In this document: in pieces, positions 1 to 15,355 of the stretch
Position numbering within the stretch: the stretch's first letter is position 1
Layout of the letters: every line of letters begins with the position of its first letter
NCBI RefSeq assembly: GCF_014836715.1
Contig: NZ_JACSQI010000001.1
Location: 372,232 to 436,231, forward strand
DNA length: 64,000 nt
Origin: Escherichia whittamii
GTDB lineage: Bacteria > Pseudomonadota > Gammaproteobacteria > Enterobacterales > Enterobacteriaceae
Direction: 5' to 3'
Program-made: the position numbers and the translations under genes
Notes under the pieces: generated by a model
Seen by the model: the letters and a program-made list of their open reading frames with translations, nothing else
The model's database searches: none
Told to the model about the DNA's origin: nothing

Positions 1-298
<298 letters not shown>

Positions 299-327
299 CA
301 CGAATCGGAATCAGACATTGGTATCCC

Positions 328-1284
328 TCAATACCCCATGTTTTTCTTCTTCTCTAACTCTTCTTTTGCGGTATCAGGCAGGTAAAGGGTGGACTTGGTC
401 AGCGTCAGCTTTTCAGGCATGGTGCCGTCTTTTTTATATTTCTCCAGCGCGTCAAATGCCGGACCGGCCATGTTTGGCGTCAGTTCAACGCTGGCATTCG
501 CTTCGCCATCAATCATTGCTTTATAGATGTCCGGCACGCCGTCGATAGAGCCTGTCAGGATGTCCTTACCCGGTTTCAGACCCGCTTCTTTAATTGCCTG
601 AATCGCGCCAATGACCATGTCGTCGTTATGGGCGTATACCATGCAGATGTTTTTGCCGTTGTTTTCCGCTTTGATAAAGCTCTCCATCACTTCTTTGCCT
701 TTACTACGGGTGAAGTCACCGGACTGTGAGCGGATAATTTTGATATTTGGCGCATTCTTAATGGCTTCGGCAAAGCCTTTCTTACGGTCTATGGCAACGC
801 TGGCCCCAACGGTACCCTGTAACTCAACCACGTTACATGGTTTGCCGTTAACCTCTTTCACCAACCAATCACCAATCAACTTACCTTCAAGAATATTGTC
901 GGCTGTGACGGTGGTCATATAGAGAGATTTGTCTTTCACGTCGATGGAACGGTCAAGCAAAAAGACCGGAATTTCGGCTTCCTTTGCCTCTTTCAAAACG
1001 GGTTCCCAACCAGTTGCAACCACCGGGGCGATAAAGATGGCATCTACCCCCTGCGCGACAAAGGAACGTACTGCTTTAATCTGGTTTTCCTGCTTTTGCT
1101 GACCATCAGCAATTTTCAGTGTGATACCGCGTTTTTCGGCCTCACTTTTCGCCACATTAGTTTCTGCTGCGCGCCAGCCGGATTCGGAGCCGACCTGCGA
1201 AAATCCTACGGTTAAAGGAGCGGCCAACGCCATAGACGACATGGCTGCCGAGACTGCAGAGACTACAAGTAAGCGTTTCCACAT
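328..1284 (-). CDS. ytfQ: YtfQ, periplasmic galactofuranose-binding protein of the YtfQRT-YjfF ABC transporter
   Basis: The 318-residue protein begins with a signal peptide (MWKRLLVVSAV, cleavage after MALA near residue 21). It continues as a type I periplasmic binding protein (Peripla_BP_4), the family of ribose- and galactose-binding proteins. YtfQ binds galactofuranose and delivers it to the ATPase YtfR and the permeases YtfT and YjfF, whose genes should lie beyond the left edge. The ATG at 1284 is preceded by GAGGAC about 6 bases upstream. Length and sequence match K-12 YtfQ. The gene diverges from ppa, and a perfect inverted repeat at 1355-1375 lies in its probable promoter region. Confidence 0.96.
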   Translation of the reverse strand: MWKRLLVVSAVSAAMSSMALAAPLTVGFSQVGSESGWRAAETNVAKSEAEKRGITLKIADGQQKQENQIKAVRSFVAQGVDAIFIAPVVATGWEPVLKEAKEAEIPVFLLDRSIDVKDKSLYMTTVTADNILEGKLIGDWLVKEVNGKPCNVVELQGTVGASVAIDRKKGFAEAIKNAPNIKIIRSQSGDFTRSKGKEVMESFIKAENNGKNICMVYAHNDDMVIGAIQAIKEAGLKPGKDILTGSIDGVPDIYKAMIDGEANASVELTPNMAGPAFDALEKYKKDGTMPEKLTLTKSTLYLPDTAKEELEKKKNMGY

Positions 1285-1592
1285 AGGGTTGTCCTCGTCG
1301 GGGTGATTATTATTGGTGAAAAGATGTTCGCGAAAAAACTATAGACAATTGGTTATGTAACAGATTGCGTTACATCACACTTCAAAAAAGTAAATACATC
1401 GTTAATCACAAGTTTGTAATCGCTTTCATATCACTATGAAAAATGCAGCTACGGTTATGGATTTTCCGGCTCTGTGAACCGTCTTAAAACTGGCGAAAAA
1501 GGAAAATGAGGGCGAAAACAAGCGAAGACATTCGGCGCGAGTTGGCTATAATACTCGGCACTTGTTTGCCACATATTTTAAAGGAAACAGAC
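1285..1592. promoter_or_regulatory. Divergent ytfQ/ppa intergenic region
   Basis: These 308 bases separate two divergent genes. They contain a perfect inverted repeat at 1355-1375 (ATGTAAC, 7-base spacer, GTTACAT) on the ytfQ side. A TATAAT hexamer at 1547-1552 is probably the -10 of ppa, as it lies about 40 bases before the ppa start. An open frame reading into ppa from 1506 has no good ribosome site and is not the ppa start. No other gene is visible. Confidence 0.6.
1355..1375. promoter_or_regulatory. Candidate operator upstream of ytfQ
   Basis: ATGTAAC and GTTACAT form a perfect 7-bp-arm palindrome with a 7-base spacer, centred about 80 bases before the ytfQ start. The half-sites resemble the GTGTAA/TTACAC arms of GalR/GalS operators, but the spacing is wider than the 16-bp GalR consensus. 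The overlapping TTACATCACA could be a CRP half-site. Function is inferred from symmetry and position only. Confidence 0.4.
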
Positions 1593-2123
1593 ATGAGCTT
1601 ACTCAACGTCCCTGCGGGTAAAGATCTGCCGGAAGACATCTACGTTGTTATCGAAATCCCGGCTAACGCTGATCCGATCAAATACGAAATCGACAAAGAA
1701 AGCGGCGCACTGTTCGTTGACCGCTTCATGTCCACCGCGATGTTCTATCCGTGCAACTACGGCTACATCAACCACACCCTGTCTCTGGACGGTGACCCGG
1801 TTGACGTACTGGTCCCGACTCCGTACCCGCTGCAGCCAGGTTCTGTGATCCGCTGCCGTCCGGTTGGCGTTCTGAAAATGACCGACGAAGCCGGTGAAGA
1901 TGCGAAACTGGTTGCTGTTCCGCATACCAAACTGAGCAAAGAATACGATCACATCAAAGACGTTAACGATCTGCCGGAGCTGCTGAAAGCTCAGATCGCT
2001 CACTTCTTCGAACACTACAAAGACCTCGAAAAAGGCAAGTGGGTGAAAGTTGAAGGTTGGGAAAACGCTGAAGCCGCTAAAGCTGAAATCGTTGCTTCCT
2101 TCGAGCGCGCAAAGAATAAATAA
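1593..2123 (+). CDS. ppa: Inorganic pyrophosphatase
   Basis: This 176-residue family I soluble pyrophosphatase hydrolyses PPi to two phosphates in the cytoplasm, which drives biosynthetic reactions to completion. The signature DGDPVD at residues 66-71 carries the metal-binding aspartates. The ATG at 1593 follows AAGGA at a spacing of about 7 bases and gives exactly the K-12 length; an in-frame upstream ATG at 1506 lies before the probable promoter and was rejected. A hairpin with a T tract follows. The gene is monocistronic, between divergent ytfQ and convergent chpB. Confidence 0.97.
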   Translation: MSLLNVPAGKDLPEDIYVVIEIPANADPIKYEIDKESGALFVDRFMSTAMFYPCNYGYINHTLSLDGDPVDVLVPTPYPLQPGSVIRCRPVGVLKMTDEAGEDAKLVAVPHTKLSKEYDHIKDVNDLPELLKAQIAHFFEHYKDLEKGKWVKVEGWENAEAAKAEIVASFERAKNK

Positions 2124-2136
2124 GTTCTTCTAGCGC

Positions 2137-2176
2137 AAAACCCTGAACGCCGGGCTTCGGTTAGTAGGGGTTTTTT
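2137..2176 (+). terminator. ppa terminator
   Basis: AAAACCCT at 2137-2144 pairs with AGGGGTTTT at 2166-2174, with an inner CCG/CGG hairpin and a run of six Ts. It lies 14 bases after the ppa stop codon. Confidence 0.7.
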
Positions 2177-2200
2177 ATGCCCGCGATAAATAAACACGCC

Positions 2201-2551
2201 TTATTCCACCACCGCCTGCAAACGTAATAACGCCTCTTCCACGACCTCGTCCGCAGCCAGACCAATACGCTTTGCCTGACAGGCGCGTAAATCCATCATT
2301 CGTACCTGATTCACCAATACCACGCCATACACATCGCCTTCTTCGCAATGCAACGGAACGCTAAATCCGGCATAACGGGCAAAATTTCCGCCCTGGGTAA
2401 TGGGGGCCACCAACGTCATTCCCAGTTGATTAAAGGCTTGAACGGAGAGCACAAGCGCAGGTCGACCAGCACCTTGCTGTTCATGGCCGCTTGCTGGATC
2501 AAAGCCGACCAGCACAATGTCTCCCCGTTCAAATTCACTTTTCTTTACCAT
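2201..2551 (-). CDS. chpB: ChpB toxin, MazF/PemK-family mRNA interferase
   Basis: This 116-residue PemK/MazF endoribonuclease cleaves mRNA in a sequence-dependent, ribosome-assisted manner and stops growth when not held by ChpS. The N-terminal FERGDIVLVGFDPASGHEQ motif and the later P-x-LVLSVQAFN and APITQGG segments are typical MazF-fold signatures. The length equals K-12 ChpB. Its start overlaps the end of chpS by 7 bp, so the pair is translationally coupled, antitoxin first. The frame is intact with no truncation. It lies between convergent ppa and the ytfP operon. Confidence 0.95.
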   Translation of the reverse strand: MVKKSEFERGDIVLVGFDPASGHEQQGAGRPALVLSVQAFNQLGMTLVAPITQGGNFARYAGFSVPLHCEEGDVYGVVLVNQVRMMDLRACQAKRIGLAADEVVEEALLRLQAVVE

Positions 2552-2796
2552 ATTTCGTTACCCGCAGGGGTGGATTTACCCCAGACATCCTGCTCGCTCA
2601 ATTCCGGTGCGTTCATGTCGCATTGCGCCAACAGTTCATCAAGCGAGTAGCGTCTGGAGATAGGTGTAAGAATCAGTTGATTGTTGCTCACCTGTGCCTC
2701 AACGCTCTGCCCCGGCTGTAAGTTAAGTTCTTTCATTACGATATTGGGAATGACCATACCTGCACTGTTCCCCCATCTTTTTATGGTAATACGCAT
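2545..2796 (-). CDS. chpS: ChpS antitoxin, AbrB/MazE family
   Basis: This 83-residue antitoxin has an N-terminal swapped-hairpin AbrB DNA-binding domain (RITIKRWGNSAGMVIPNIVM) and a flexible acidic C-terminal tail that wraps the toxin. It neutralises ChpB and represses its own operon. The ATG at 2796 follows GAGGAGG at 5 bases. A GTG two codons upstream overlaps that ribosome site and was rejected, and the chosen start gives the K-12 length. A perfect palindrome at 2810-2828 lies immediately upstream and is the probable autoregulatory operator. Confidence 0.95.
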   Translation of the reverse strand: MRITIKRWGNSAGMVIPNIVMKELNLQPGQSVEAQVSNNQLILTPISRRYSLDELLAQCDMNAPELSEQDVWGKSTPAGNEIW

Positions 2797-2809
2797 CTGC
2801 ACCTCCTCA

Positions 2810-2828
2810 AGTTATACAAAGTATAACT
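2810..2828. promoter_or_regulatory. chpSB operator palindrome
   Basis: AGTTATAC and GTATAACT form a perfect 8-bp inverted repeat with an AAA spacer, 13 bases upstream of the chpS start. AbrB/MazE-type antitoxins bind such symmetric AT-rich sites. The GTATAA could also serve as the -10 on the minus strand. Function is inferred from family behaviour and position. Confidence 0.65.
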
Positions 2829-2970
2829 CACGGTGCTACAGGAAACGTTTTACCCCTGCGCATTTGTGAACGCCAGCAGAGTTTTTTATGCGTTAATAGA
2901 TATGGAAAGCGGCTCGGAAGGAAAAGCAAAAGGAGGGGAAGTTACAAAAAAGAATGCGTGTCGTCTCGCA

Positions 2971-3000
2971 AAAACAACGCCACCCGAAGGTGGCGTGTTT
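2971..3000 (-). terminator. Terminator of the tamA-tamB-ytfP operon
   Basis: ACGCCACC and GGTGGCGT pair around the stable tetraloop CGAA (TTCG on the transcribed minus strand), followed on the minus strand by TTGTTTTTG. It lies just after the ytfP stop. Confidence 0.85.
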
Positions 3001-3003
3001 ATA

Positions 3004-3348
3004 TTATGACTTATCCCTGTCTAACCAGTCGCCGCTTGCAATCAGCTTTAATCCATCGACGGGTCGTTGATATACGTACATCCATGCACTCCCATACGGC
3101 GTCTGAATCAACTGGCGCGCGTATTCACCGCCCCTGGTGCGCAAGGCATCAAGTTCGGCCAGCGTGGCGTTGTCAATACGATAAACTTCACCGTGTACCG
3201 TTCCGTTCCCCGGAACTGCGCCTGGATAGTGGCCCAGGCTATACAGTTGATAGTTATCGATACTGAAATCGCCCAGCAACTGGGCATTAGTCATCCAGTG
3301 GCTGTTGCCTTGTTTGTGACGTAAACTGCCGTAGACAAATATTCGCAT
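3004..3348 (-). CDS. ytfP: YtfP, gamma-glutamylcyclotransferase-like protein
   Basis: This 114-residue protein has the GGCT/AIG2-like beta-barrel fold; the diagnostic YGSLRHKQGN motif lies near the N terminus and binds the gamma-glutamyl carboxylate in characterised relatives. The acidic catalytic position of the family is plausibly within VYRIDNATLAELDALRT. The cellular substrate of YtfP is not established. The gene starts 2 bases after tamB ends, so it is the third gene of the tamA-tamB-ytfP operon. A strong terminator follows. Confidence 0.93.
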   Translation of the reverse strand: MRIFVYGSLRHKQGNSHWMTNAQLLGDFSIDNYQLYSLGHYPGAVPGNGTVHGEVYRIDNATLAELDALRTRGGEYARQLIQTPYGSAWMYVYQRPVDGLKLIASGDWLDRDKS

Positions 3349-3350
3349 CG

Positions 3351-8899
<5,549 letters not shown>

Positions 8900-9062
8900 T
8901 TAAACGGCTTAACAATAATCCAGCAATATGGATTAAAAAGCAGACTAAACCCAAAATATTACTTATGTTTTACTTTAGACCCATTCACGGTGGTTATTGT
9001 GTGCAAATACGTCTCTTGTTACAACCTAAACCCCTATGACCGATTTTCGGGAGAGCGACACC

Positions 9063-9701
9063 ATGAGTTTATTTGATAAAAAGCATCTGGTTTCCCCCGC
9101 CGATGCCCTTCCTGGACGTAATACCCCGATGCCCGTAGCTACGCTGCATGCGGTCAATGGTCACTCAATGACAAATGTGCCTGACGGAATGGAGATCGCC
9201 ATTTTTGCGATGGGCTGTTTCTGGGGCGTTGAACGCCTTTTCTGGCAACTTCCCGGTGTTTACAGTACTGCCGCAGGCTACACCGGCGGTTACACGCCAA
9301 ACCCGACTTATCGGGAAGTGTGTTCCGGTGATACTGGCCACGCCGAAGCGGTGCGCGTGGTTTACGATCCGTCGGTAATCAGCTATGAACAACTGTTGCA
9401 GGTTTTCTGGGAAAACCACGATCCGGCACAAGGGATGCGTCAAGGTAATGATCACGGCACACAGTACCGTTCCGCGATATACCCGCTGACGCCAGAACAG
9501 GATGCCGCCGCCCGCGCCAGTCTGGAACGTTTTCAGGCCGCAATGCTCACCGCCGATGACGATCGCCAGATAACCACCGAGATTGCTAACGCCACACCGT
9601 TCTATTATGCCGAAGATGACCACCAACAGTATCTACATAAAAACCCTTATGGCTACTGCGGAATTGGCGGAATAGGCGTTTGTCTGCCGCCTGAAGTGTA
9701 G
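9063..9701 (+). CDS. msrA: Peptide methionine-S-sulfoxide reductase A
   Basis: This 212-residue MsrA repairs oxidised methionine by reducing methionine-S-sulfoxide in proteins, with electrons from thioredoxin. The GCFWG motif puts the catalytic cysteine at residue 52, and the recycling cysteines lie at 199 and 207 near the C terminus ([10 protein letters not shown]). The ATG at 9063 follows GGGAG and gives the K-12 length; the ATG 27 bases upstream lacks a good ribosome site. The gene is monocistronic and divergent from tamA. Confidence 0.97.
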   Translation: MSLFDKKHLVSPADALPGRNTPMPVATLHAVNGHSMTNVPDGMEIAIFAMGCFWGVERLFWQLPGVYSTAAGYTGGYTPNPTYREVCSGDTGHAEAVRVVYDPSVISYEQLLQVFWENHDPAQGMRQGNDHGTQYRSAIYPLTPEQDAAARASLERFQAAMLTADDDRQITTEIANATPFYYAEDDHQQYLHKNPYGYCGIGGIGVCLPPEV

Positions 9702-9888
9702 TATTAAAAGGTAGAGCCAAAGTGAAATGAGACAAAAATTTAACCCTCTGGCGACTTTACAGTGCCTTACGCTATACTAGCCACTGAAAATGCCGGTTCA
9801 CTCTCTTCGAATCGGCTTTCAATGTGTATTTCACACAAATTAATCAACTTCCCCTTCCGAGGATCTGACCTGAACGGTTAGATAAGAT

Positions 9889-11232
9889 ATGTTAAACAGT
9901 ATTTTAGTCATACTCTGCTTGATCGCTGTAAGTGCGTTCTTCTCGATGTCCGAGATCTCGCTTGCCGCTTCACGCAAAATCAAACTTAAACTGCTGGCTG
10001 ATGAAGGCAATATCAATGCCCAACGCGTTCTGAATATGCAGGAAAATCCCGGCATGTTCTTTACCGTGGTGCAAATTGGTCTGAACGCGGTGGCGATTCT
10101 CGGCGGTATCGTCGGTGATGCAGCGTTCTCCCCGGCTTTTAACAGCCTGTTCTCCCGCTATATGTCGGCAGAACTCTCTGAGCAACTGAGCTTTATTCTC
10201 TCTTTCTCGTTAGTGACTGGCATGTTTATCCTGTTTGCGGATTTAACCCCGAAACGCATCGGTATGATTGCGCCAGAAGCTGTGGCTTTGCGTATCATCA
10301 ACCCGATGCGCTTCTGCCTGTATGTTTGCACCCCGTTGGTGTGGTTCTTCAACGGCCTGGCAAATATGATTTTCCGCCTCTTTAAACTGCCGATGGTGCG
10401 CAAGGATGACATCACTTCCGATGATATTTACGCGGTAGTAGAAGCAGGGGCGCTGGCGGGAGTATTACGTAAACAAGAGCATGAACTGATTGAAAACGTG
10501 TTCGAGCTTGAATCCCGTACTGTCCCGTCTTCTATGACTCCGCGTGAAAACGTCATCTGGTTCGATCTCCACGAAGACGAGCAAAGTCTGAAGAATAAAG
10601 TGGCGGAACATCCGCACTCAAAATTCCTCGTTTGTACTGAAGATATCGACCACATCATCGGCTATGTGGATTCGAAAGATCTGCTTAACCGCGTCCTGGC
10701 CAATCAAAGCCTGGCGCTGAACAGTGGCGTACAAATTCGCAACACGCTGATCGTGCCAGATACGCTGACCCTTTCTGAGGCGCTGGAAAGTTTTAAAACT
10801 GCGGGTGAAGACTTTGCAGTAATCATGAATGAATACGCGCTGGTTGTAGGGATCATCACCCTCAACGACGTGATGACCACACTGATGGGCGATCTGGTTG
10901 GTCAGGGTCTGGAAGAGCAGATTGTGGCGCGTGATGAGAACTCATGGTTAATCGATGGTGGAACACCGATTGATGACGTGATGCGTGTACTGGATATTGA
11001 CGAGTTCCCGCAGTCAGGCAATTACGAAACCATTGGCGGCTTTATGATGTTTATGTTGCGTAAGATCCCCAAACGCACTGATTCGGTGAAGTTCTCCGGC
11101 TACAAATTTGAAGTGGTGGATATTGATAACTACCGTATCGACCAGTTACTGGTAACGCGGATCGATAGCAAAGCCACCATCCTTTCACCAAAGTTATCTG
11201 ACACTAAAGATAAAGAAGAAAGCGTCGCATAA
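9889..11232 (+). CDS. paeA: PaeA (YtfL), polyamine export protein of the CNNM/CorC-HlyC family
   Basis: This 447-residue inner-membrane protein has an N-terminal CNNM (DUF21) domain of about four membrane segments (residues 1-200), a CBS-domain pair (about 220-340) and a C-terminal CorC_HlyC domain. YtfL has been reported as an exporter of cadaverine and putrescine that protects against polyamine stress. The start at 9889 has only a weak ribosome site (AGATAAGAT), but the N-terminal membrane segment begins at once, and the length equals K-12. A hairpin terminator follows at 11247. Confidence 0.93.
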   Translation: MLNSILVILCLIAVSAFFSMSEISLAASRKIKLKLLADEGNINAQRVLNMQENPGMFFTVVQIGLNAVAILGGIVGDAAFSPAFNSLFSRYMSAELSEQLSFILSFSLVTGMFILFADLTPKRIGMIAPEAVALRIINPMRFCLYVCTPLVWFFNGLANMIFRLFKLPMVRKDDITSDDIYAVVEAGALAGVLRKQEHELIENVFELESRTVPSSMTPRENVIWFDLHEDEQSLKNKVAEHPHSKFLVCTEDIDHIIGYVDSKDLLNRVLANQSLALNSGVQIRNTLIVPDTLTLSEALESFKTAGEDFAVIMNEYALVVGIITLNDVMTTLMGDLVGQGLEEQIVARDENSWLIDGGTPIDDVMRVLDIDEFPQSGNYETIGGFMMFMLRKIPKRTDSVKFSGYKFEVVDIDNYRIDQLLVTRIDSKATILSPKLSDTKDKEESVA

Positions 11233-11246
11233 CCTCGGAAACATCA

Positions 11247-11275
11247 ACGGCTCCTGAATCAGGAGCCGTCTTATT
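11247..11275 (+). terminator. paeA terminator
   Basis: ACGGCTCCT at 11247-11255 pairs perfectly with AGGAGCCGT at 11261-11269 around GAATC, followed by CTTATTA. It lies between the convergent paeA and ytfK genes and may work for both. Confidence 0.75.
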
Positions 11276-11292
11276 ACTGCATAGCACTTTGG

Positions 11293-11499
11293 TTAAGCCA
11301 TATCTGTTTGCAGACGCATAACCTGACGGTTAACTTCGGACATCACTGACAAATGCAGTTTATCCTTCACTTTTGGGATAAGAATCTTACCCTTATCAAA
11401 TTCAAAAGCGCCAACGTCCTTGATGTATAACCGTCCACGGAACAGGATCTTCACGTACTTCGCCACTTGCAGTGGGTTGTACCGTTGGAAAATTTTCAT
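11293..11499 (-). CDS. ytfK: YtfK, stringent-response modulator acting on SpoT
   Basis: This 68-residue protein of the DUF1107 family is basic in its centre ([14 protein letters not shown]). YtfK is reported to bind SpoT and tilt it toward (p)ppGpp synthesis during phosphate and fatty-acid starvation. The ATG at 11499 ([11 protein letters not shown]) follows AGGAGACA and gives the K-12 length; an in-frame upstream ATG at 11565 was rejected because the extension is not conserved with the family. It is convergent with paeA. Confidence 0.93.
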   Translation of the reverse strand: MKIFQRYNPLQVAKYVKILFRGRLYIKDVGAFEFDKGKILIPKVKDKLHLSVMSEVNRQVMRLQTDMA

Positions 11500-11823
11500 T
11501 GTTGTCTCCTGCTGAGTATTACGCCTTTGCGGTACCACAATCGGTCCAACTATTATGAGGCGCAAATTTTAATGCCTAATGACTATAGACTACTGCGGTA
11601 ATGTTTCCAGTCTGTATGAGTTTTTTTACCGTAACGTTACAATTATTCAGAATTATCTTTTCGCATAATCAGAATCTTTAGTATAAGCATTCATTTTTCA
11701 TATGATTTGTGCGCTTGTCCGCAAACTGGCATCACACTTGCGGGATTTTCGATAAATAGCACATATGATTAAAAGTCAGACCCAAGTGGTCGGATCACCT
11801 GCATATCATAAGAAGGAAACACC
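11500..11823. promoter_or_regulatory. Divergent ytfK/ytfJ intergenic region
   Basis: These 324 bases lie between divergent genes and hold no credible coding frame. The AT-rich stretch contains a perfect 10-base palindrome GTAACGTTAC at 11631-11640, on the ytfK side. The ytfJ ribosome site (AGAAGGAAAC) closes the region. I could not identify a clear Pho box by eye, although ytfK is known to respond to phosphate starvation. Confidence 0.5.
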
Positions 11824-12381
11824 ATGACTCTACGCAAGATTCTGGCCCTCACCTGCCTGCTGCTGCCGATGATGGCCTCCGCACATCAGTTCGAAACCGG
11901 CCAGCGAGTACCGCCGATTGGCATTACCGATCGTGGCGAGTTGGTGCTTGATAAAGATCAGTTTAGCTACAAAACCTGGAACAGCGCGCAGTTAGCGGGA
12001 AAAGTACGAGTGCTACAACATATTGCCGGTCGCACGTCAGCCAAAGAGAAAAACGCGACGCTGATAGAAGCGATTAAATCGGCGAAGTTGCCGCACGATC
12101 GCTACCAGACCACCACCATTGTCAATACTGATGACGCCATTCCGGGTTCCGGCATGTTTGTACGCAGCAGTCTGGAAAGCAATAAAAAGCTTTATCCATG
12201 GTCACAGTTTATTGTCGATAGCAACGGCGTCGCGCGCGGCGCCTGGCAGTTGGATGAAGAGAGTTCTGCCATAGCAGTGCTCGATAAAGACGGCCGCGTG
12301 CAATGGGCGAAGGACGGGGCGCTCACCCAGGAAGAGGTGCAGCAAGTAATGGACTTGCTGCATAAGTTGCTCAATAAATAG
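11824..12381 (+). CDS. ytfJ: YtfJ, periplasmic thioredoxin-fold protein of unknown role
   Basis: This 185-residue protein has a signal peptide ([20 protein letters not shown], cleavage near residue 20) and a mature domain of the YtfJ family, whose fold resembles thioredoxin/peroxiredoxin but without a CXXC motif. No cysteine lies in the usual active-site position, so a redox reaction is not supported. AAGGAAAC precedes the ATG. Its end overlaps the convergent cysQ gene by 11 bp. Confidence 0.92.
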   Translation: MTLRKILALTCLLLPMMASAHQFETGQRVPPIGITDRGELVLDKDQFSYKTWNSAQLAGKVRVLQHIAGRTSAKEKNATLIEAIKSAKLPHDRYQTTTIVNTDDAIPGSGMFVRSSLESNKKLYPWSQFIVDSNGVARGAWQLDEESSAIAVLDKDGRVQWAKDGALTQEEVQQVMDLLHKLLNK

Positions 12382-13111
12382 AAACTCTGAATCCTGGATT
12401 CAGGAACGATTCACGCGGGGTATAATCCAGCGGTTTACCCTGCCAATCGTGAACGTGCGCTCCGGCTGCGGCAGCAACAGCGTGGCCGGCGGCAGTGTCC
12501 CAAATATTGGTGGGTCCGAAACGCGGGTAGAGCTGCGCCTGCCCTTCCGCCACCAGACAGAATTTCAGCGAAGAGCCAATGGACGTCGTCTGATGTTCGC
12601 CAAGCTGTTGCAGATACTCTTTCAGCTCTGCATCCGCATGGGAACGGCTGATAACCACCAGTGGCGGGCGAGCATCGCGAACCTGAATCTGCTTGCGCAC
12701 GCCGTACTCTTCTTTCCAGGCTTTGCCTTCTGCCGCGCTGTACATTACGTTCATGACTGGCGCATACACCACACCTAAAATCGGTTTGCCGTGGTCAATA
12801 AGCGCAATATTAACGGTGAATTCGCCGTTACGTTTAATAAACTCTTTAGTGCCATCCAGCGGGTCCACCAGCCAGTAACGCTGCCAGTGTTGACGGATTT
12901 CCCAGCCGGGAGGATCTTCTTCAGACAGAACCGGAATATCCGGCGTCAGCGTACGTAAACCGTCCATGATGACGGTATGCGCGGCAATGTCCGCCGCCGT
13001 CACCGGTGAGTTATCCGCTTTGTTGACGACGTCCATCGGCTTTGTCCCGTCGTAGACCTGCATAATGGCATCGCCCGCAATCCGAGCGAGTTGACATACT
13101 TGTTCTAACAT
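12371..13111 (-). CDS. cysQ: CysQ, 3'(2'),5'-bisphosphate nucleotidase
   Basis: This 246-residue enzyme of the inositol monophosphatase superfamily removes 3'-phosphate from PAP (and PAPS), preventing PAP build-up during sulfate assimilation. Metal and substrate motifs are seen: LSEED at residues 62-66, DPLDGTKEF at 83-91 and WDTAAGHAV in the C-terminal part. The enzyme is magnesium-dependent and lithium-sensitive in characterised members. It diverges from cpdB and converges on ytfJ. The ATG at 13111 matches the family N terminus ([10 protein letters not shown]). Confidence 0.96.
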   Translation of the reverse strand: MLEQVCQLARIAGDAIMQVYDGTKPMDVVNKADNSPVTAADIAAHTVIMDGLRTLTPDIPVLSEEDPPGWEIRQHWQRYWLVDPLDGTKEFIKRNGEFTVNIALIDHGKPILGVVYAPVMNVMYSAAEGKAWKEEYGVRKQIQVRDARPPLVVISRSHADAELKEYLQQLGEHQTTSIGSSLKFCLVAEGQAQLYPRFGPTNIWDTAAGHAVAAAAGAHVHDWQGKPLDYTPRESFLNPGFRVSIY

Positions 13112-13282
13112 TCTCCACCTCTTTTGTTTCAGTGGTGTTAACTCGTTGTTTTACTTATACCCTATCGTTAAAGAATCCGCCAACTGTGATGGCGTCATCG
13201 TTTCCTGATTTATTATTTATGGCATCCTTCAACGCTCTGTATGAAAGACGTTTCATCTACTCGTTCATAAAAGGATGCCCAG

Positions 13283-15226
13283 ATGGTTAAGTTTAGTGCA
13301 ACGCTCCTTGCTACGCTGATTGCCGCCAGCGTGAATGCGGCGACAGTCGATCTCCGCATAATGGAAACCTCTGATTTGCATAGCAATATGATGGATTTCG
13401 ATTACTACAAAGATTCCGCCACAGAAAAATTCGGACTGGTTCGTACTGCAAGTTTGATTAACGATGCTCGCAATGAAGTAAAAAACAGCGTGCTGGTCGA
13501 TAACGGCGATTTGATTCAGGGGAGTCCGCTGGCAGATTACATGTCAGCGAAAGGCTTAAAAGCAGGTGAAATCCATCCGGTCTATAAGGCGTTGAATACG
13601 CTGGATTATACGGTTGGCACGCTTGGCAACCATGAATTTAACTATGGCCTGGATTACCTGAAAAATGCGCTGGCAGGGGCGAAATTCCCTTATATAAACG
13701 CCAACGTCATTGATGCTAAAACCAAACAGCCGATGCTTACGCCGTATTTAATTAAAGACACCGAAGTGGTCGATAAAGACGGGAACAAACAGACGCTGAA
13801 GATTGGCTACATCGGCGTCGTGCCTCCGCAGATTATGAGCTGGGATAAAGCCAATTTATCCGGCAAAGTCACCGTTAACGATATTACTGAAACAGTGCGC
13901 AAGTACGTTCCAGAAATGCACGAGAAAGGGGCCGATGTTGTTGTCGTTCTGGCTCATTCTGGTTTGTCTGCCGATCCGTATAAAGTGATGGCGGAAAACT
14001 CGGTTTATTATCTCAGTGAAATTCCGGGCGTTGACGCCATTATGTTTGGCCATGCTCACGCTGTCTTCCCGAGTAAAGATTTTGCCGATATTAAAGGCGC
14101 GGATATTACCAAAGGTACGCTGAACGGCGTTCCGGCGGTAATGCCTGGCATGTGGGGCGATCATCTCGGCGTGGTCGATCTGCAACTCAATAATGACAGC
14201 GGGAAATGGCAGGTAACGCAGGCGAAAGCGGAAGCACGGCCTATTTACGATATCGCCAATAAAAAATCCCTCGCAGCGGAAGACAGCAAGCTGGTAGAAA
14301 CGCTAAAGGCCGATCACGATGCCACACGCCAGTTTGTCAGCAAACCGATCGGGAAATCTGCCGACAACATGTATAGCTATCTGGCGCTGGTACAGGACGA
14401 TCCGACCGTGCAGGTGGTGAACAACGCACAAAAAGCGTATGTCGAACATTACATCCAGGGCGATCCGAATCTGGTAAAACTGCCCGTGCTCTCTGCTGCC
14501 GCACCGTTTAAAGTCGGAGGGCGTAAGAACGACCCTGCCAGCTATGTCGAAGTGGAAAAAGGCCAGTTGACCTTCCGCAATGCCGCCGATCTCTATCTCT
14601 ATCCCAATACGCTTATCGTGGTGAAAGCCAGCGGTAAAGAGGTGAAAGAGTGGCTGGAGTGCTCCGCCGGGCAGTTTAATCAGATAGACCCCAATAGCAC
14701 TCAACCACAGTCGTTGATCAACTGGGATGGTTTCCGCACCTATAACTTTGACGTTATTGATGGTGTGAGTTATCAGATTGATGTTACCCAGCCAGCCCGC
14801 TATGACGGCGAATGTCAGGTGGTTAATGCCAATGCGGAAAGGATTAAGAACCTGACCTTTAACGGTAAACCGATTGATCCGAACGCGATGTTCCTCGTTG
14901 CCACCAATAACTATCGTGCCTACGGTGGCAAATTTGCCGGTACGGGCGACAGCCATATCGCTTTTGCTTCACCGGATGAGAACCGCTCGGTACTGGCAGC
15001 GTGGATTGCTGAAGAGTCGAAGCGTGCGGGGGAAATCCACCCGGCGGCAGATAACAACTGGCGTTTAGCACCGATTGCTGGCGATAAGAAACTGGATATC
15101 CGTTTCGAAACATCTCCGTCAGATAAAGCCGCTACGTTTATTAAAGAGAAAGGGCAGTATCCGATGAATAAAGTCGCGACCGATGATATCGGGTTTGCGA
15201 TTTATCAGGTGGATTTGAGTAAGTAA
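13283..15226 (+). CDS. cpdB: CpdB, periplasmic 2',3'-cyclic-nucleotide 2'-phosphodiesterase / 3'-nucleotidase
   Basis: This 647-residue periplasmic enzyme hydrolyses 2',3'-cyclic nucleotides and 3'-nucleotides so that nucleosides can be scavenged. A signal peptide (cleavage after SVNA at residue 19) precedes a calcineurin-like metallophosphoesterase domain with SDLHSN (residues about 29-34), LGNHEFNY and FGHAHAVFP metal motifs, and a C-terminal 5'-nucleotidase domain with the substrate-binding YRAYGG segment. AAAGGATG precedes the ATG. About 15 residues differ from K-12 CpdB as I recall it, a moderate strain-level divergence. Confidence 0.97.
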   Translation: MVKFSATLLATLIAASVNAATVDLRIMETSDLHSNMMDFDYYKDSATEKFGLVRTASLINDARNEVKNSVLVDNGDLIQGSPLADYMSAKGLKAGEIHPVYKALNTLDYTVGTLGNHEFNYGLDYLKNALAGAKFPYINANVIDAKTKQPMLTPYLIKDTEVVDKDGNKQTLKIGYIGVVPPQIMSWDKANLSGKVTVNDITETVRKYVPEMHEKGADVVVVLAHSGLSADPYKVMAENSVYYLSEIPGVDAIMFGHAHAVFPSKDFADIKGADITKGTLNGVPAVMPGMWGDHLGVVDLQLNNDSGKWQVTQAKAEARPIYDIANKKSLAAEDSKLVETLKADHDATRQFVSKPIGKSADNMYSYLALVQDDPTVQVVNNAQKAYVEHYIQGDPNLVKLPVLSAAAPFKVGGRKNDPASYVEVEKGQLTFRNAADLYLYPNTLIVVKASGKEVKEWLECSAGQFNQIDPNSTQPQSLINWDGFRTYNFDVIDGVSYQIDVTQPARYDGECQVVNANAERIKNLTFNGKPIDPNAMFLVATNNYRAYGGKFAGTGDSHIAFASPDENRSVLAAWIAEESKRAGEIHPAADNNWRLAPIAGDKKLDIRFETSPSDKAATFIKEKGQYPMNKVATDDIGFAIYQVDLSK

Positions 15227-15272
15227 TATATTTCTTTTTCAGCCTACAAATCATCAACCGCGTCCGGCACTT

Positions 15273-15354
15273 ATTGTCGGATGCGATGCTGTCGCATCTT
15301 ATCCGACCTACAGGCCATAAACCGTAGGTCGGATAAGCGCAGCGCATCCGGCAA
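15273..15354. repeat. REP/BIME between cpdB and qorR
   Basis: Two opposed REP sequences (TTGTCGGATGCGATGCTGTC and GTAGGTCGGATAAGCGCAGC) form an imperfect inverted pair between the convergent cpdB and qorR genes. This is the usual place for a BIME; it probably stabilises both transcript ends. Confidence 0.85.
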
Positions 15355-15355
15355 G

